A DNA stretch of 64,000 nt from Ruminococcus sp. (GCA_017470535.1 JAFUYP010000040.1:1-64000), one strand, 5' to 3'. Shown: positions 14,338 to 23,325, numbered from the stretch's first letter. Notes: generated by a model not told the origin, from the letters alone. Made by a program: numbers and translations.

Positions 14338-15753
14338 TTAAATAAGCCGTTTTATTGCTGTGATCTGATTGTATGTAAGTACGTTTGAAAGGTTAGATAT
14401 TACTATACCTGTCTCCTCGCACTGAGCTTCTACCATCATACCGTCACCGATATACATACCAACATGGAATATGCTCGAGTAAGAACCGTAGCCGAAGAAT
14501 ATCATATCGCCAGGCTGCATATCGCTGTATGCGACATCAGTACCATAGTAGGCCTGCGATGATGCAAGGTGGGGGAGTGATATGCCTATCTGTGCATAAG
14601 ACAGCATCATAAGACCCGAGCAGTCGGTAGCTCTGTAATTCGAGCCGCCCCATACATAAGCACCGCCGACATTGCTCTTGGCGTATTCAACGACAGTGTT
14701 TATCTTTGACTGCCTTGAACCGTCGTCTTCGTAAGAATCAGGCTCTTGCGTTGCAGAGGTGTTGTCATTGGTCGGAACAGCAGTTGTAGTTGTGATGTCC
14801 TCCGGATCGGGACTGGATTCACTGTTATCGTCATCTTCGTCCGTATCTTCATTTCTGTCATCGGTATCTTCATCATCAGCCACCGGAGCCTGCGACATTG
14901 TAGTCGTTGTAGTGGTAGTGGTGGTAGTGGTCGTAGTAGTTGTTGTCGTTGTGGTAGTAGTGGTAGCAGTCTTTGCTTCTTCAGAAACAGATGAGATCTT
15001 TTCTTTCAGATCTTCAGCTTCGTTATCAAGTGTCTCCTTGTCAGCCGACAGCTCCTGGAGAGTCTTGTCAGATTCCTTCTTCAGCTTGTCGAGCTTCTGC
15101 TTCTGTGCAGAAAGATCGTCATTCTGCGACTGATATTCAGCAGATTTTGCTTTTAGTTTCTTAGACTGCTTCTGCAATTTTTCCTGTTTTGCTTCGAGGT
15201 CATTTTTCTGAGCTATCAGCTTGTCAAGAGCATCATTGTCATGATTTGCAACACGCTTTATAAGCTCAAGCCTCATCAGTACATCATAGAAATCATTTGA
15301 ATTCATGATGACATCTGTATAGCTTTCAGTACCGGCGACATACATCGCCCTGAGCCTTCCGCAGAAATCGTTAAGACCTGTCTTGATGTTTTCCTCACAT
15401 ATCTTGATGTCGTTTTTGGTCTCATAAAGCTCGCCGGCAAGCTCAGCCATTTCGGTCTCTGTCGTTTTTATATTGTCCTCAACGAGAGCTATCTTTTCGT
15501 TGATTGTTTCTATCTGCTCATTTATAGCTTCGAGCTTTTCGACCTGATCTTCTATGTCAGTTGCCTTCTTTGAGATCTTTTCGTCAAGCTCAGCCTGCTT
15601 TTCATCAAGCTCTTCGAGCCTTGCGGCGTATTCGTCAGGTGTAGCTTCGGTGAGCGGTATATCGCTGACCCCGGCAGAACCCATTATACCGAGTGTTATT
15701 GCCATAGCTGCACAAATAGCAGCTGCTTTTTTGATCCTTGCTTTTATATACAT
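14338..15753 (-). CDS. Secreted NlpC/P60 peptidoglycan endopeptidase with coiled-coil and poly-threonine linker
   Basis: 471 aa. It has a signal peptide (cationic MYIKARIKKAAA then a hydrophobic core). From about residue 38 to 265 there is a long coiled coil of the CwlO/PcsB type (EELDEKQAELDEKISKKATD and similar heptads). Next come a linker with about 24 consecutive threonines, an acidic D/E/S-rich stretch and a second TTTT tract. The C-terminal NlpC/P60 domain (about 355-471) has the catalytic Cys in ATDCSGLMM, His in FHVGMYIG and a third residue region at MVEAQ. It should cut stem peptides of peptidoglycan during growth; coiled-coil members are often switched on by FtsEX. A promoter lies at 15819-15847, and two lipoprotein genes follow in the same direction. 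Confidence 0.93.
   Translation of the reverse strand: MYIKARIKKAAAICAAMAITLGIMGSAGVSDIPLTEATPDEYAARLEELDEKQAELDEKISKKATDIEDQVEKLEAINEQIETINEKIALVEDNIKTTETEMAELAGELYETKNDIKICEENIKTGLNDFCGRLRAMYVAGTESYTDVIMNSNDFYDVLMRLELIKRVANHDNDALDKLIAQKNDLEAKQEKLQKQSKKLKAKSAEYQSQNDDLSAQKQKLDKLKKESDKTLQELSADKETLDNEAEDLKEKISSVSEEAKTATTTTTTTTTTTTTTTTTTTTTTMSQAPVADDEDTDDRNEDTDEDDDNSESSPDPEDITTTTAVPTNDNTSATQEPDSYEDDGSRQSKINTVVEYAKSNVGGAYVWGGSNYRATDCSGLMMLSYAQIGISLPHLASSQAYYGTDVAYSDMQPGDMIFFGYGSYSSIFHVGMYIGDGMMVEAQCEETGIVISNLSNVLTYNQITAIKRLI
14899..14970. repeat. Threonine-codon microsatellite within the NlpC/P60 gene
   Basis: On the coding (minus) strand this is an uninterrupted run of about 24 ACN codons using a mix of ACT and ACC plus ACA/ACG, so the protein repeat is purer than the DNA repeat. 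The mix should limit slippage and suggests selection for the threonine tract, a probable O-glycosylation or flexible linker region. Confidence 0.8.
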
Positions 15754-15818
15754 TTTAATTCAAACTCCATTAAATTATAAATAGGCATAATTATCCTGTG
15801 TGTTATCGAATTGTAATT

Positions 15819-15847
15819 ATTATACACCCAATCGTAATTTTTGTCAA
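15819..15847 (-). promoter_or_regulatory. Promoter of the NlpC/P60 operon
   Basis: On the minus strand TTGACA (15842-15847) and TATAAT (15819-15824) with a 17-base spacer. The 15754-16105 gap (352 bases) holds this, the carA promoter and a small palindrome (ACAAAATTTTGT, near 15878); I see no gene in it. Confidence 0.8.
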
Positions 15848-16039
15848 GTCTTTTCACATAAAAAACACATTTGGTGTACAAAATTTTGTGTTATTATACT
15901 GCAAACATATTTATATCGTATAAATAAAAAGTTACAATTTGTAAACAGGTCACGTTCACAGTTTTCATTTGGCAATAATACATATATGATTTTGATTCAT
16001 TTTGCAGGATTCGTTGTGAAAAAATTCATAAATGCACTA

Positions 16040-16068
16040 TTTACAATGACGGTATGATGTGATATAAT
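16040..16068 (+). promoter_or_regulatory. Promoter of the carA operon
   Basis: TTTACA (16040-16045) and TATAAT (16063-16068), 17-base spacer, with TGTGA just before the -10. The leader to the GTG start is only about 30 bases, too short for a PyrR attenuator. Confidence 0.75.
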
Positions 16069-16105
16069 ATTTATTGTAGATCATTTTAAAAGGAGGAGCG
16101 TTAAA

Positions 16106-17185
16106 GTGCATAAGGCTTATCTTATACTTGAAAACGGCACTATATTCGAGGGCAAGAGCTTCGGCGCAGAGGGCGTTGCTATTGGAGAGATAGTTTTCAC
16201 CACTGCGATGACAGGCTATCTTGAAACACTTACCGACCCGAGCTATTATGGTCAGATAGTTGTCCAGACCTTCCCGCTTATCGGTAATTATGGTGTTATT
16301 CCCTCTGATTTTGAGAGCAGCCGCCCTCATGTCAAAGCGTATATTGTCAGAGATTGGTGTCAAGAGCCCAGCAACTTCAGATGCGAGGGTGATCTTGACA
16401 CTTTTTTAAAGAAGGAGGGCATCGTCGGTCTTTACGGCATCGACACCCGTGCGCTTACTAAGATAGTAAGGGAATACGGCGTTATGAACGGCAAGATAAT
16501 CACCGAGGGCGCAGGCTCTGGCTTTGGTCTGTCGGAGCTTAAAAACTATACTGTCAAGGACGCTGTAAAGAATACCACCTGCAAAGAGGAATCAGTGGAA
16601 GCACCTGTAAATATCAAGCGCAGAGTTGTTCTTTATGATCTGGGCGCTAAGGCAAATATCACAAGAGAGCTTGTAAACAGAGGGTGCGAGGTAACGATCG
16701 TTCCTGCTGATACAAAGGCTGAAAGAGTATTTGAGCTGTCACCTGACGGGATAATGCTTTCAAATGGTCCGGGCGACCCGGCTGAGAATACCGAGCTTAT
16801 TGAGCAGATAAAGATCCTTCAGGAAAAGAAGATACCTACATTCGGCATATGTCTCGGGCATCAGCTTCTTGCCTTGTCGCAGGGGGCTCAGACGCATAAG
16901 CTCAAATACGGTCACAGGGGTGCAAATCAGCCCTGTGAGAATGTCGAAACGGGTCGTGTGTATATCACCAGCCAGAATCATGGCTACGCAGTAACGAACG
17001 ATTCACTTCCCGAGGGTGCAAAGCTGTGGTTCGTAAACGCCAACGACGGCACCTGCGAGGGGATAAAGTATGAGGATATACCGGCATTCTCCGTGCAGTT
17101 CCACCCCGAAGCGTGTGCAGGACCGCTCGATACAGGCTTTTTGTTTGATGAATTTGTAGAGCTTATGGATAAAACAAAAGCCTGA
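16106..17185 (+). CDS. carA: Carbamoyl-phosphate synthase small subunit
   Basis: Glutaminase subunit that feeds ammonia to CarB for carbamoyl phosphate, used in pyrimidine and arginine synthesis. 359 aa, full length. It has an N-terminal CPSase_sm domain (ILENGTIFEGKSFGAEG, FTTAMTGYLETLTDPSY) and a C-terminal class I amidotransferase with nucleophile Cys249 in GICLGHQLL and the His/Glu pair in FHPEACAGP. The start is GTG at 16106, eight bases after AAAGGAGGAG; no ATG nearby fits. The fused carB-dapF gene begins 26 bases downstream, so the subunits are cotranscribed. Confidence 0.97.
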   Translation: MHKAYLILENGTIFEGKSFGAEGVAIGEIVFTTAMTGYLETLTDPSYYGQIVVQTFPLIGNYGVIPSDFESSRPHVKAYIVRDWCQEPSNFRCEGDLDTFLKKEGIVGLYGIDTRALTKIVREYGVMNGKIITEGAGSGFGLSELKNYTVKDAVKNTTCKEESVEAPVNIKRRVVLYDLGAKANITRELVNRGCEVTIVPADTKAERVFELSPDGIMLSNGPGDPAENTELIEQIKILQEKKIPTFGICLGHQLLALSQGAQTHKLKYGHRGANQPCENVETGRVYITSQNHGYAVTNDSLPEGAKLWFVNANDGTCEGIKYEDIPAFSVQFHPEACAGPLDTGFLFDEFVELMDKTKA

Positions 17186-17211
17186 GCAAACATTTTGAAA
17201 GGATTGATATT

Positions 17212-20200
17212 ATGCCTTTGAATAAAAGTATAAAAAGTGTTCTTGTGATAGGTTCAGGTCCTATCGTCATCGGTCAGGCTGCTGAGTTTGACTATGCAGG
17301 AACGCAGGCTTGCCGTGCATTGAAGGAGGAGGGTCTTGAAGTTATCCTCATAAACTCAAACCCTGCTACAATAATGACCGACAACCATATGGCAGATAAG
17401 ATATATATTGAACCGCTTACACTTGAAACTGTAAAGCGTGTCATCAAAAAGGAACGCCCCGATTCTATTCTTTCGACTCTCGGAGGTCAGACAGGGCTTA
17501 CGCTGTCTATGCAGCTTGCCAAAGAGGGATTTCTTGATAAATACGGCGTAAAGCTGCTTGGTGCGAACCCCGAAACGATAGACAAGGCTGAGGACAGACA
17601 GATGTTCAAGGATACGATGGAGTCTATCGGTCAGCCATGTATACCGTCACTTGTTGTTAATGATGTTGAGTCGGCGGTAGAGTTTGCAAATGAGATAGGC
17701 TATCCGCTCATTATCCGTCCGGCATTTACTCTCGGCGGTACCGGGGGCGGTATAGTCCATGACGAGGAAGAGCTTAAAGAGATAACAAGGAACGGTCTTT
17801 ATCTCTCACCCATAACACAGGTGCTTGTTGAAAAATGTATCGCAGGCTGGAAGGAAATAGAGTTTGAAGTCATGCGTGACTCTAAGGGCAATGTCATCAC
17901 AGTCTGCTCTATGGAAAACTTTGACCCTGTCGGTGTGCATACGGGTGACTCGATAGTAATAGCTCCCTGTGTAACACTTGCAGATAAGGAATACCAGATG
18001 CTGCGTTCTGCCGCACTTAAAATAATAGATACCCTTAAAGTCGAGGGCGGCTGTAACTGTCAGTTCGCACTCAATCCCGAAACATTTGATTATGCGGTGA
18101 TAGAAGTAAATCCCCGTGTATCACGTTCGTCCGCACTTGCATCTAAGGCTACCGGCTATCCGATAGCAAAGGTCGCAGCAAAGATAGCGATAGGATACAC
18201 CCTTGACGAGATAAAGAATGCAGTCACGGGCAAGACATATGCCTGCTTTGAGCCTGCACTTGACTATGTGGTAGTCAAGCTGCCTAAATGGCCTTTTGAT
18301 AAATTTGTATATGCTAAGCGTGAGCTTGGTACACAGATGAAGGCTACCGGCGAGGTCATGGCGATAGGCACGACCTTTGAACAGGCTATAATGAAAGCTG
18401 TCCGTGGTGCAGAGATAGGTCATGACTGCCTTATCTCACCTAAAATGGCAGACCTTACCGATGACGAGGTTAGAACAAAGCTGCACGACTGTAACGATGA
18501 GCGTTTGTTTGTTGTGTATGAAGCACTCAGGCGTGGTGTGACAGTCGATGAGATACATAGCATCACTATGATAGATGAGTGGTTTTTGTATAAGCTCACA
18601 AAGCTGATAAATGTAGAGCGTGAGCTTGCAAAGGGCATACTTGACTATGAGCTTTATACAGAAGCCAAAAAGATAGGCTACCCTGATAGCGTTATAGAGC
18701 GTATATCGGGCTGTATGGTAGAAAAACCGCTTAATGCAGTCTATAAAATGGTAGATACCTGCGCTGCTGAGTTCTCAGCACAGACGCCCTACTTCTATTC
18801 AACATATGATAACGATGACGAGGCGGCAGACTTTATCGCATCAAAGGGCAGTACAAACAAGACGGTCATAGTTTTCGGCTCAGGTCCTATCAGGATAGGG
18901 CAGGGTATAGAGTTTGACTATGCATCAGTTCACTGTGTATGGGCACTAAAAGAAAAAGGCTACGATGTAGTTATTGTCAACAACAACCCCGAAACTGTTT
19001 CTACCGACTTTGATACTGCTGACAGACTGTACTTTGAGCCGCTGACAAACGAGGACGTTATGAACATCATCAAGGTGGAAAAGCCTTACGGTGTTGTAGT
19101 GGCGTTCGGCGGACAGACAGCTATCAAGCTCACAAAGCATCTTGCAAAGAACGGCGTGAATATCTTAGGTACTCCGCCGGATTCCATTGATGCGGCAGAG
19201 GACAGAGAGCGTTTTGACGAGCTGCTTGAAAAGCTCCATATCAAGCGCCCCGAGGGCTGTACTGTAATGACCTGCGATGAAGCGCTTGACGCTGCAAACA
19301 GGATAGGCTACCCTGTGCTTATGCGCCCGTCATATGTGCTTGGCGGTCAGAATATGATAATCGCCTTTACTGATAACGACATAAAGGAGTATATGGCTAT
19401 TATCCTTGACCAGGGCATAGAGAACCCCGTGCTTATAGATAAATACCTTATGGGTACAGAGCTTGAGATAGACGCTATATGTGACGGCGAGAATATACTT
19501 ATCCCCGGTATTATGGAGCATATCGAGAGAACAGGTATCCATTCTGGTGACTCTATCGCCGTATATCCTGCATGGAACGTATCCGACAGCCTTATGAAGA
19601 GGATCGTTGACTGCTCGCATAAGCTGGCGATAGCTCTCAATACAAGAGGTCTTGTAAATATCCAGTATATCGCATATAACGATGAGCTTTATATAATCGA
19701 AGTAAACCCACGTTCATCAAGGACTATCCCCTATATCTCTAAGGTAACAGGCGTGCCTATGGTAGACCTTGCAACGCACTGTATGCTCGGCGAAAAGCTC
19801 ACCGACATGGGCTACGGTACAGGCCTTTACAGGAATTCGCCGTATGTTGCGGTAAAAGTACCTGTATTCTCCTTTGAAAAGCTGATAGATGTTGATAACC
19901 AGTTAGGACCTGAGATGAAGTCAACAGGCGAGGTGCTTGCAGTGTCAAGCTCGCTTGAAGAATCACTATATAAGGGACTAATCGCAGCAGGCTATAAGCT
20001 CGGGCGCAAGGGCGGTGTGTTCATAACCGTCCGTGATTCGGATAAGAGGGAGATACCGCAGACGGCTAAGAAATTCCTTGACCTGGGCTTTAAGATCTAC
20101 GCCACGAAGGGAACGGCAGCAGTCCTTGAAGAACACGGTATCCCTGCCGAGGTCGTGCCTAAGATACATGAAAGCGACCATAATACGCTCACCCTTATCG

Positions 20201-21261
20201 AGAGCGGCAAGGTAGGGTATGTAATATCCACATCATCAAAGGGGCGTATTCCTACAAGGGATTCCGTTAGGATAAGGCGTAAGACGGTAGAATGGAATAT
20301 CCCTTGCCTTACTTCAATAGATACAGCTAATGCTATTGCTGATTCTATAAGGTCAAAATTTACTGAATCGACTACCGAGATAGTTGATATAAACCATATG
20401 CGTACCGAAAAGCATAAGCTGCACTTTACCAAGATGCACGGCTGCGGCAATGACTATGTATATATCGACTGCTTCAAGCAGCGTGTCGATAACCCCGAGG
20501 GTCTGGCACTTGAATTGTCAGACAGACATTTCGGTATCGGCGGCGATGGTATCATACTTATCTGCCCGTCAGATGTGGCAGATGCGAAAATGCGTATCTT
20601 CAACCTCGACGGCTCAGAGGGCAAGATGTGCGGAAACGGCATAAGATGCGTTGCTAAATTTATGAGAGATAATAATATCGTTGACCGTGATGATATGAAG
20701 GTCGAAACTTTAAGCGGCATTATGTCCATATCACTTAAACGTCACTACGGCGAGGTAAACGGTGCGACTGTCAATATGGGCAAGCCTATCCTTCGTCCCG
20801 ATCTGATACCTACGACGTTAGAGCCTGATGAGAATGGCTTGGTAGTTGACCGTACGATCAATATTGACGGTAAGGATGTCAATATCACCTGCGTATCAAT
20901 GGGTAATCCCCACTGTGTAACGTTTATGAATAACATAGACGGTATCGAGATAGAAAAGGTAGGACCTAAGTTTGAGTTTAACAGCATATTCCCTGACAGA
21001 GTGAATACAGAGTTTATCAAGGTGATAGACGAGCATACACTTAAAATGCGTGTCTGGGAGCGTGGCTCGGGCGAAACATGGGCTTGCGGAACAGGCGCTT
21101 GTGCGGCAGCAGTCGCAAGTGTCCTTAACGGTTACTGTGAGAAGAATACCGACATCACAGTAAAGCTGCGTGGCGGCGACCTTGTTATAAAGGTCACAGA
21201 CGATGCAGTGTATATGACAGGTAACGCCGTGACAGTATTCAGCGGCGATGTAACGGTGTGA
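17212..21261 (+). CDS. carB-dapF: Fusion protein: carbamoyl-phosphate synthase large subunit + diaminopimelate epimerase
   Basis: One uninterrupted frame of 1349 codons. Residues 1-1062 are a complete CarB (family usual about 1060-1075): two homologous halves, each opening with a GSGPI(V/R)IGQ motif and EFDYA, each with an ATP-grasp domain, then the C-terminal MGS-like allosteric domain (ITVRDSDKREIPQ, ATKGTAAVL). From about residue 1063 a complete DapF follows: MHGCGNDY, FGIGGDGI, the first catalytic Cys (C1140) in KMCGNGIRC, GNPHCV, and the second catalytic Cys (C1292) in WACGTGACAA. CarB makes carbamoyl phosphate; DapF converts LL- to meso-diaminopimelate for lysine and peptidoglycan. No Shine-Dalgarno precedes the ATG at 20398, so separate DapF translation is not indicated. 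dapL follows 35 bases downstream. I know of no standard occurrence of this fusion. Confidence 0.93.
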   Translation: MPLNKSIKSVLVIGSGPIVIGQAAEFDYAGTQACRALKEEGLEVILINSNPATIMTDNHMADKIYIEPLTLETVKRVIKKERPDSILSTLGGQTGLTLSMQLAKEGFLDKYGVKLLGANPETIDKAEDRQMFKDTMESIGQPCIPSLVVNDVESAVEFANEIGYPLIIRPAFTLGGTGGGIVHDEEELKEITRNGLYLSPITQVLVEKCIAGWKEIEFEVMRDSKGNVITVCSMENFDPVGVHTGDSIVIAPCVTLADKEYQMLRSAALKIIDTLKVEGGCNCQFALNPETFDYAVIEVNPRVSRSSALASKATGYPIAKVAAKIAIGYTLDEIKNAVTGKTYACFEPALDYVVVKLPKWPFDKFVYAKRELGTQMKATGEVMAIGTTFEQAIMKAVRGAEIGHDCLISPKMADLTDDEVRTKLHDCNDERLFVVYEALRRGVTVDEIHSITMIDEWFLYKLTKLINVERELAKGILDYELYTEAKKIGYPDSVIERISGCMVEKPLNAVYKMVDTCAAEFSAQTPYFYSTYDNDDEAADFIASKGSTNKTVIVFGSGPIRIGQGIEFDYASVHCVWALKEKGYDVVIVNNNPETVSTDFDTADRLYFEPLTNEDVMNIIKVEKPYGVVVAFGGQTAIKLTKHLAKNGVNILGTPPDSIDAAEDRERFDELLEKLHIKRPEGCTVMTCDEALDAANRIGYPVLMRPSYVLGGQNMIIAFTDNDIKEYMAIILDQGIENPVLIDKYLMGTELEIDAICDGENILIPGIMEHIERTGIHSGDSIAVYPAWNVSDSLMKRIVDCSHKLAIALNTRGLVNIQYIAYNDELYIIEVNPRSSRTIPYISKVTGVPMVDLATHCMLGEKLTDMGYGTGLYRNSPYVAVKVPVFSFEKLIDVDNQLGPEMKSTGEVLAVSSSLEESLYKGLIAAGYKLGRKGGVFITVRDSDKREIPQTAKKFLDLGFKIYATKGTAAVLEEHGIPAEVVPKIHESDHNTLTLIESGKVGYVISTSSKGRIPTRDSVRIRRKTVEWNIPCLTSIDTANAIADSIRSKFTESTTEIVDINHMRTEKHKLHFTKMHGCGNDYVYIDCFKQRVDNPEGLALELSDRHFGIGGDGIILICPSDVADAKMRIFNLDGSEGKMCGNGIRCVAKFMRDNNIVDRDDMKVETLSGIMSISLKRHYGEVNGATVNMGKPILRPDLIPTTLEPDENGLVVDRTINIDGKDVNITCVSMGNPHCVTFMNNIDGIEIEKVGPKFEFNSIFPDRVNTEFIKVIDEHTLKMRVWERGSGETWACGTGACAAAVASVLNGYCEKNTDITVKLRGGDLVIKVTDDAVYMTGNAVTVFSGDVTV

Positions 21262-21296
21262 TACACCAAAATGAATAGAAACAGGAGTGTTTAAAA

Positions 21297-22499
21297 ATGC
21301 CACAGATCAATGAAAACTATTTGAAGCTCGAAAAGAATTACCTTTTTATCAACATAGCAAAAAAGGTAAATGCCTATAAGGAGGCACATCCGGATGCTGA
21401 TATAATCAGAATGGGTATCGGTGATGTTACTCTGCCTATCTGTAAGGCAGCAGTCGATGCTATGAAAAAGGGCGCTGATGAAATGGGCGTCAAGGAGACC
21501 TTCAAGGGCTATGAGGACAGCGGCGCAGGCTATGACTTTTTAAGAGAGGCAGTTTCAGGCTACTATAAGAGCTTTGGCGTAGATGTCCCTGCTGACGACA
21601 TAAGGATCAACGACGGCGCTAAGGCTGACTGCGGAAATATCGTTGATATTTTCGGTGATGACAATACTATCCTTATCACCGACCCTGCATACCCGGTATA
21701 CGTTGACTCAAATCTTATGAGCGGCAGAAAGGTCATCTATGCAGACTCAAACGAGGAAAACGGCTTTGCTGCAATGCCTGATGAGAATGTCCATGCAGAT
21801 ATTATCTACCTCTGCTCTCCTAATAACCCGACTGGCTCTGCCTATACAAAGGATCAGCTTAAAACATGGATAGACTATGCTTTAAAGAATAATGCAGTCA
21901 TCATCTACGATGCTGCATATGAGGCTTTCATCACAGAAGAGGATATCCCGAGAAGTATCTATGCTGTTGAGGGCGCTAAGAAGTGCGCTATCGAGATGTG
22001 CTCACTTTCAAAGACAGCAGGCTTTACCGGTATGCGCTGCGGCTATACAGTAGTTCCGGAAGAGCTAACAGCAAAGGCATCAGACGGCACTGAGGTGTCA
22101 CTCAAACAGCTGTGGAACAGACGTGAGGGCAGCAAGTTCAATGGTGTTTCCTATCCTGTGCAGTGTGCAGCAGCTGCTGTATTCACACCCGAGGGTCAGG
22201 AGCAGATAAAGGTCAATATCAGCTATTACCAGCAGAATGCAAAGACGATAGCATCTGCACTTGACGAGCTTGGCATCAAGTACACAGGCGGTAAGAATTC
22301 TCCTTATATCTGGCTCAAATGCCCGAACGGTCTTGGCAGCTGGGAGTTCTTTGATCTCCTGCTTGAAAAGGCAAACGTGGTCGGCACACCGGGCGCAGGC
22401 TTTGGCAAGAACGGCGAGGGCTGGTTCAGACTTACATCATTTGGTGACAAGGACAGGACAGTTGAAGCTATGGAGCGTATCAAGGCTCTGAAATTCTGA
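21297..22499 (+). CDS. dapL: LL-diaminopimelate aminotransferase
   Basis: PLP aminotransferase that converts tetrahydrodipicolinate directly to LL-diaminopimelate, bypassing the acylated dap intermediates. 400 aa, typical length. Family features are the INENYLKLEKNYLF start, RMGIGDVTLPIC, FKGYEDSGAGYDFLREAV, CSPNNPTG and the PLP lysine in SLSKTAGFTGMRCGY. The product is the substrate of the DapF domain encoded by the preceding fused gene, and the two share an operon (35-base gap with an ACAGGAG ribosome site). A terminator follows. Confidence 0.96.
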   Translation: MPQINENYLKLEKNYLFINIAKKVNAYKEAHPDADIIRMGIGDVTLPICKAAVDAMKKGADEMGVKETFKGYEDSGAGYDFLREAVSGYYKSFGVDVPADDIRINDGAKADCGNIVDIFGDDNTILITDPAYPVYVDSNLMSGRKVIYADSNEENGFAAMPDENVHADIIYLCSPNNPTGSAYTKDQLKTWIDYALKNNAVIIYDAAYEAFITEEDIPRSIYAVEGAKKCAIEMCSLSKTAGFTGMRCGYTVVPEELTAKASDGTEVSLKQLWNRREGSKFNGVSYPVQCAAAAVFTPEGQEQIKVNISYYQQNAKTIASALDELGIKYTGGKNSPYIWLKCPNGLGSWEFFDLLLEKANVVGTPGAGFGKNGEGWFRLTSFGDKDRTVEAMERIKALKF

Positions 22500-22511
22500 T
22501 AATTAGTATTT

Positions 22512-22539
22512 AAGCCGCTCTGATAAGGGCGGCTTTTTT
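22512..22539 (+). terminator. Terminator of the carA-carB/dapF-dapL operon
   Basis: AAGCCGC and GCGGCTT pair around a 10-base loop and are followed by a T run. Confidence 0.9.
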
Positions 22540-22540
22540 A

Positions 22541-22581
22541 TAAATAAAAATCGTCCGGGTGACAATTACTCTCCGGACGAT
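22541..22581 (-). terminator. Second minus-strand terminator-like hairpin
   Basis: ATCGTCCGG and CCGGACGAT pair perfectly around 14 bases; on the minus strand the stem is followed by TTTTTATTTA. It backs up the terminator at 22678-22720. Confidence 0.65.
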
Positions 22582-22677
22582 CTTTATTTCATAATTCTAT
22601 AAGATAGGGGAAATTCTTTACAATACTTATTATAACATAAAAATTGATATTTGTCATTCACCAATCTGGTTAAAAAC

Positions 22678-22720
22678 AAAAAAATAACAGTCCTTCCCAA
22701 AAAAGGAAGAACTGTCATAT
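22678..22720 (-). terminator. Terminator of the HD-domain gene
   Basis: ACAGTCCTTCC and GGAAGAACTGT pair (one mismatch) around a loop containing a run of A. On the minus strand it is followed by TTATTTTTTT. Confidence 0.75.
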
Positions 22721-22722
22721 TT

Positions 22723-23256
22723 TTAGTGCTTTCTGCTCGGTATGTGATCCTTGATCTTAGTGCCGACCTTGCCCTTGAAGTAAGAACCAAGCTCGACCAC
22801 CGCCGAGTATTTGTCCATCATAACAATAACATAGCTTTCCGGGTACTTAGGCAGCTTGACAGTCAGAGGCCACATATGCTTGATGATAATGTCCTCCTCA
22901 CGCTTGTCAAGTTCAAAATGCTGTTTTGCGTTTTCAAGCGCTCTCTTCGGGTGAGTGAAGCCGTGCGGCAGCTCGCCCTTCTTGCGCTTTTCAACACGCC
23001 AGTCATACAAAAACAGATCATGAAGAAGACCTGCCCTTGCAGCCTGCTTATAATTAAGCCCCAGCTTTTTGCACACTATGTAGTTGTAATATGAAACATT
23101 CAGACTGTGCTGAAAACAAGTTGTGCTGTAATGATGCTTATACTGCTTCATTTCCTTGACGATGTCGCTTTGAAGTATATCCTTGACTATCTCATAGTAC
23201 TCTGATGCTTTTTCCGAATATTCTATGGTATACTTTGAACCAAGTGCTTTTGACAT
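22723..23256 (-). CDS. HD-domain phosphohydrolase-like protein
   Basis: 177 aa, cytoplasmic. It carries the HD superfamily pattern: an early histidine in TTCFQHSLNVSYYNYIVC, the HD pair in AGLLHDLFLYDW, a later histidine pair in HGFTHPKRAL and IIKHMWPL, and the distal aspartate in IVMMDKYSAV. HD proteins of this size are often nucleotide or phosphoester hydrolases. This one resembles the uncharacterised HD proteins of Clostridia; the substrate cannot be named. It has its own promoter (23326-23354), an AAAGGAGA ribosome site and a terminator. Confidence 0.8.
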   Translation of the reverse strand: MSKALGSKYTIEYSEKASEYYEIVKDILQSDIVKEMKQYKHHYSTTCFQHSLNVSYYNYIVCKKLGLNYKQAARAGLLHDLFLYDWRVEKRKKGELPHGFTHPKRALENAKQHFELDKREEDIIIKHMWPLTVKLPKYPESYVIVMMDKYSAVVELGSYFKGKVGTKIKDHIPSRKH

Positions 23257-23325
23257 ATAATATCTCCTTTACAGGAACACGCATTTGCGAACTTTCGGGT
23301 TGATTAGCATTAACTTACTATACAT

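Noticed and set aside
14759..15133. Plus-strand frame encoding a long valine run
   Set aside because: It is only the complement of the threonine-codon tract in the NlpC/P60 gene.
20398..21261. Separate dapF gene starting at the internal ATG
   Set aside because: There is no Shine-Dalgarno before 20398 and the frame is continuous with carB without a stop, so a fusion is the simpler reading.
22651..23094. 147-codon plus-strand frame opposite the HD-domain gene
   Set aside because: It begins inside a terminator hairpin and overlaps a convincing gene on the other strand.
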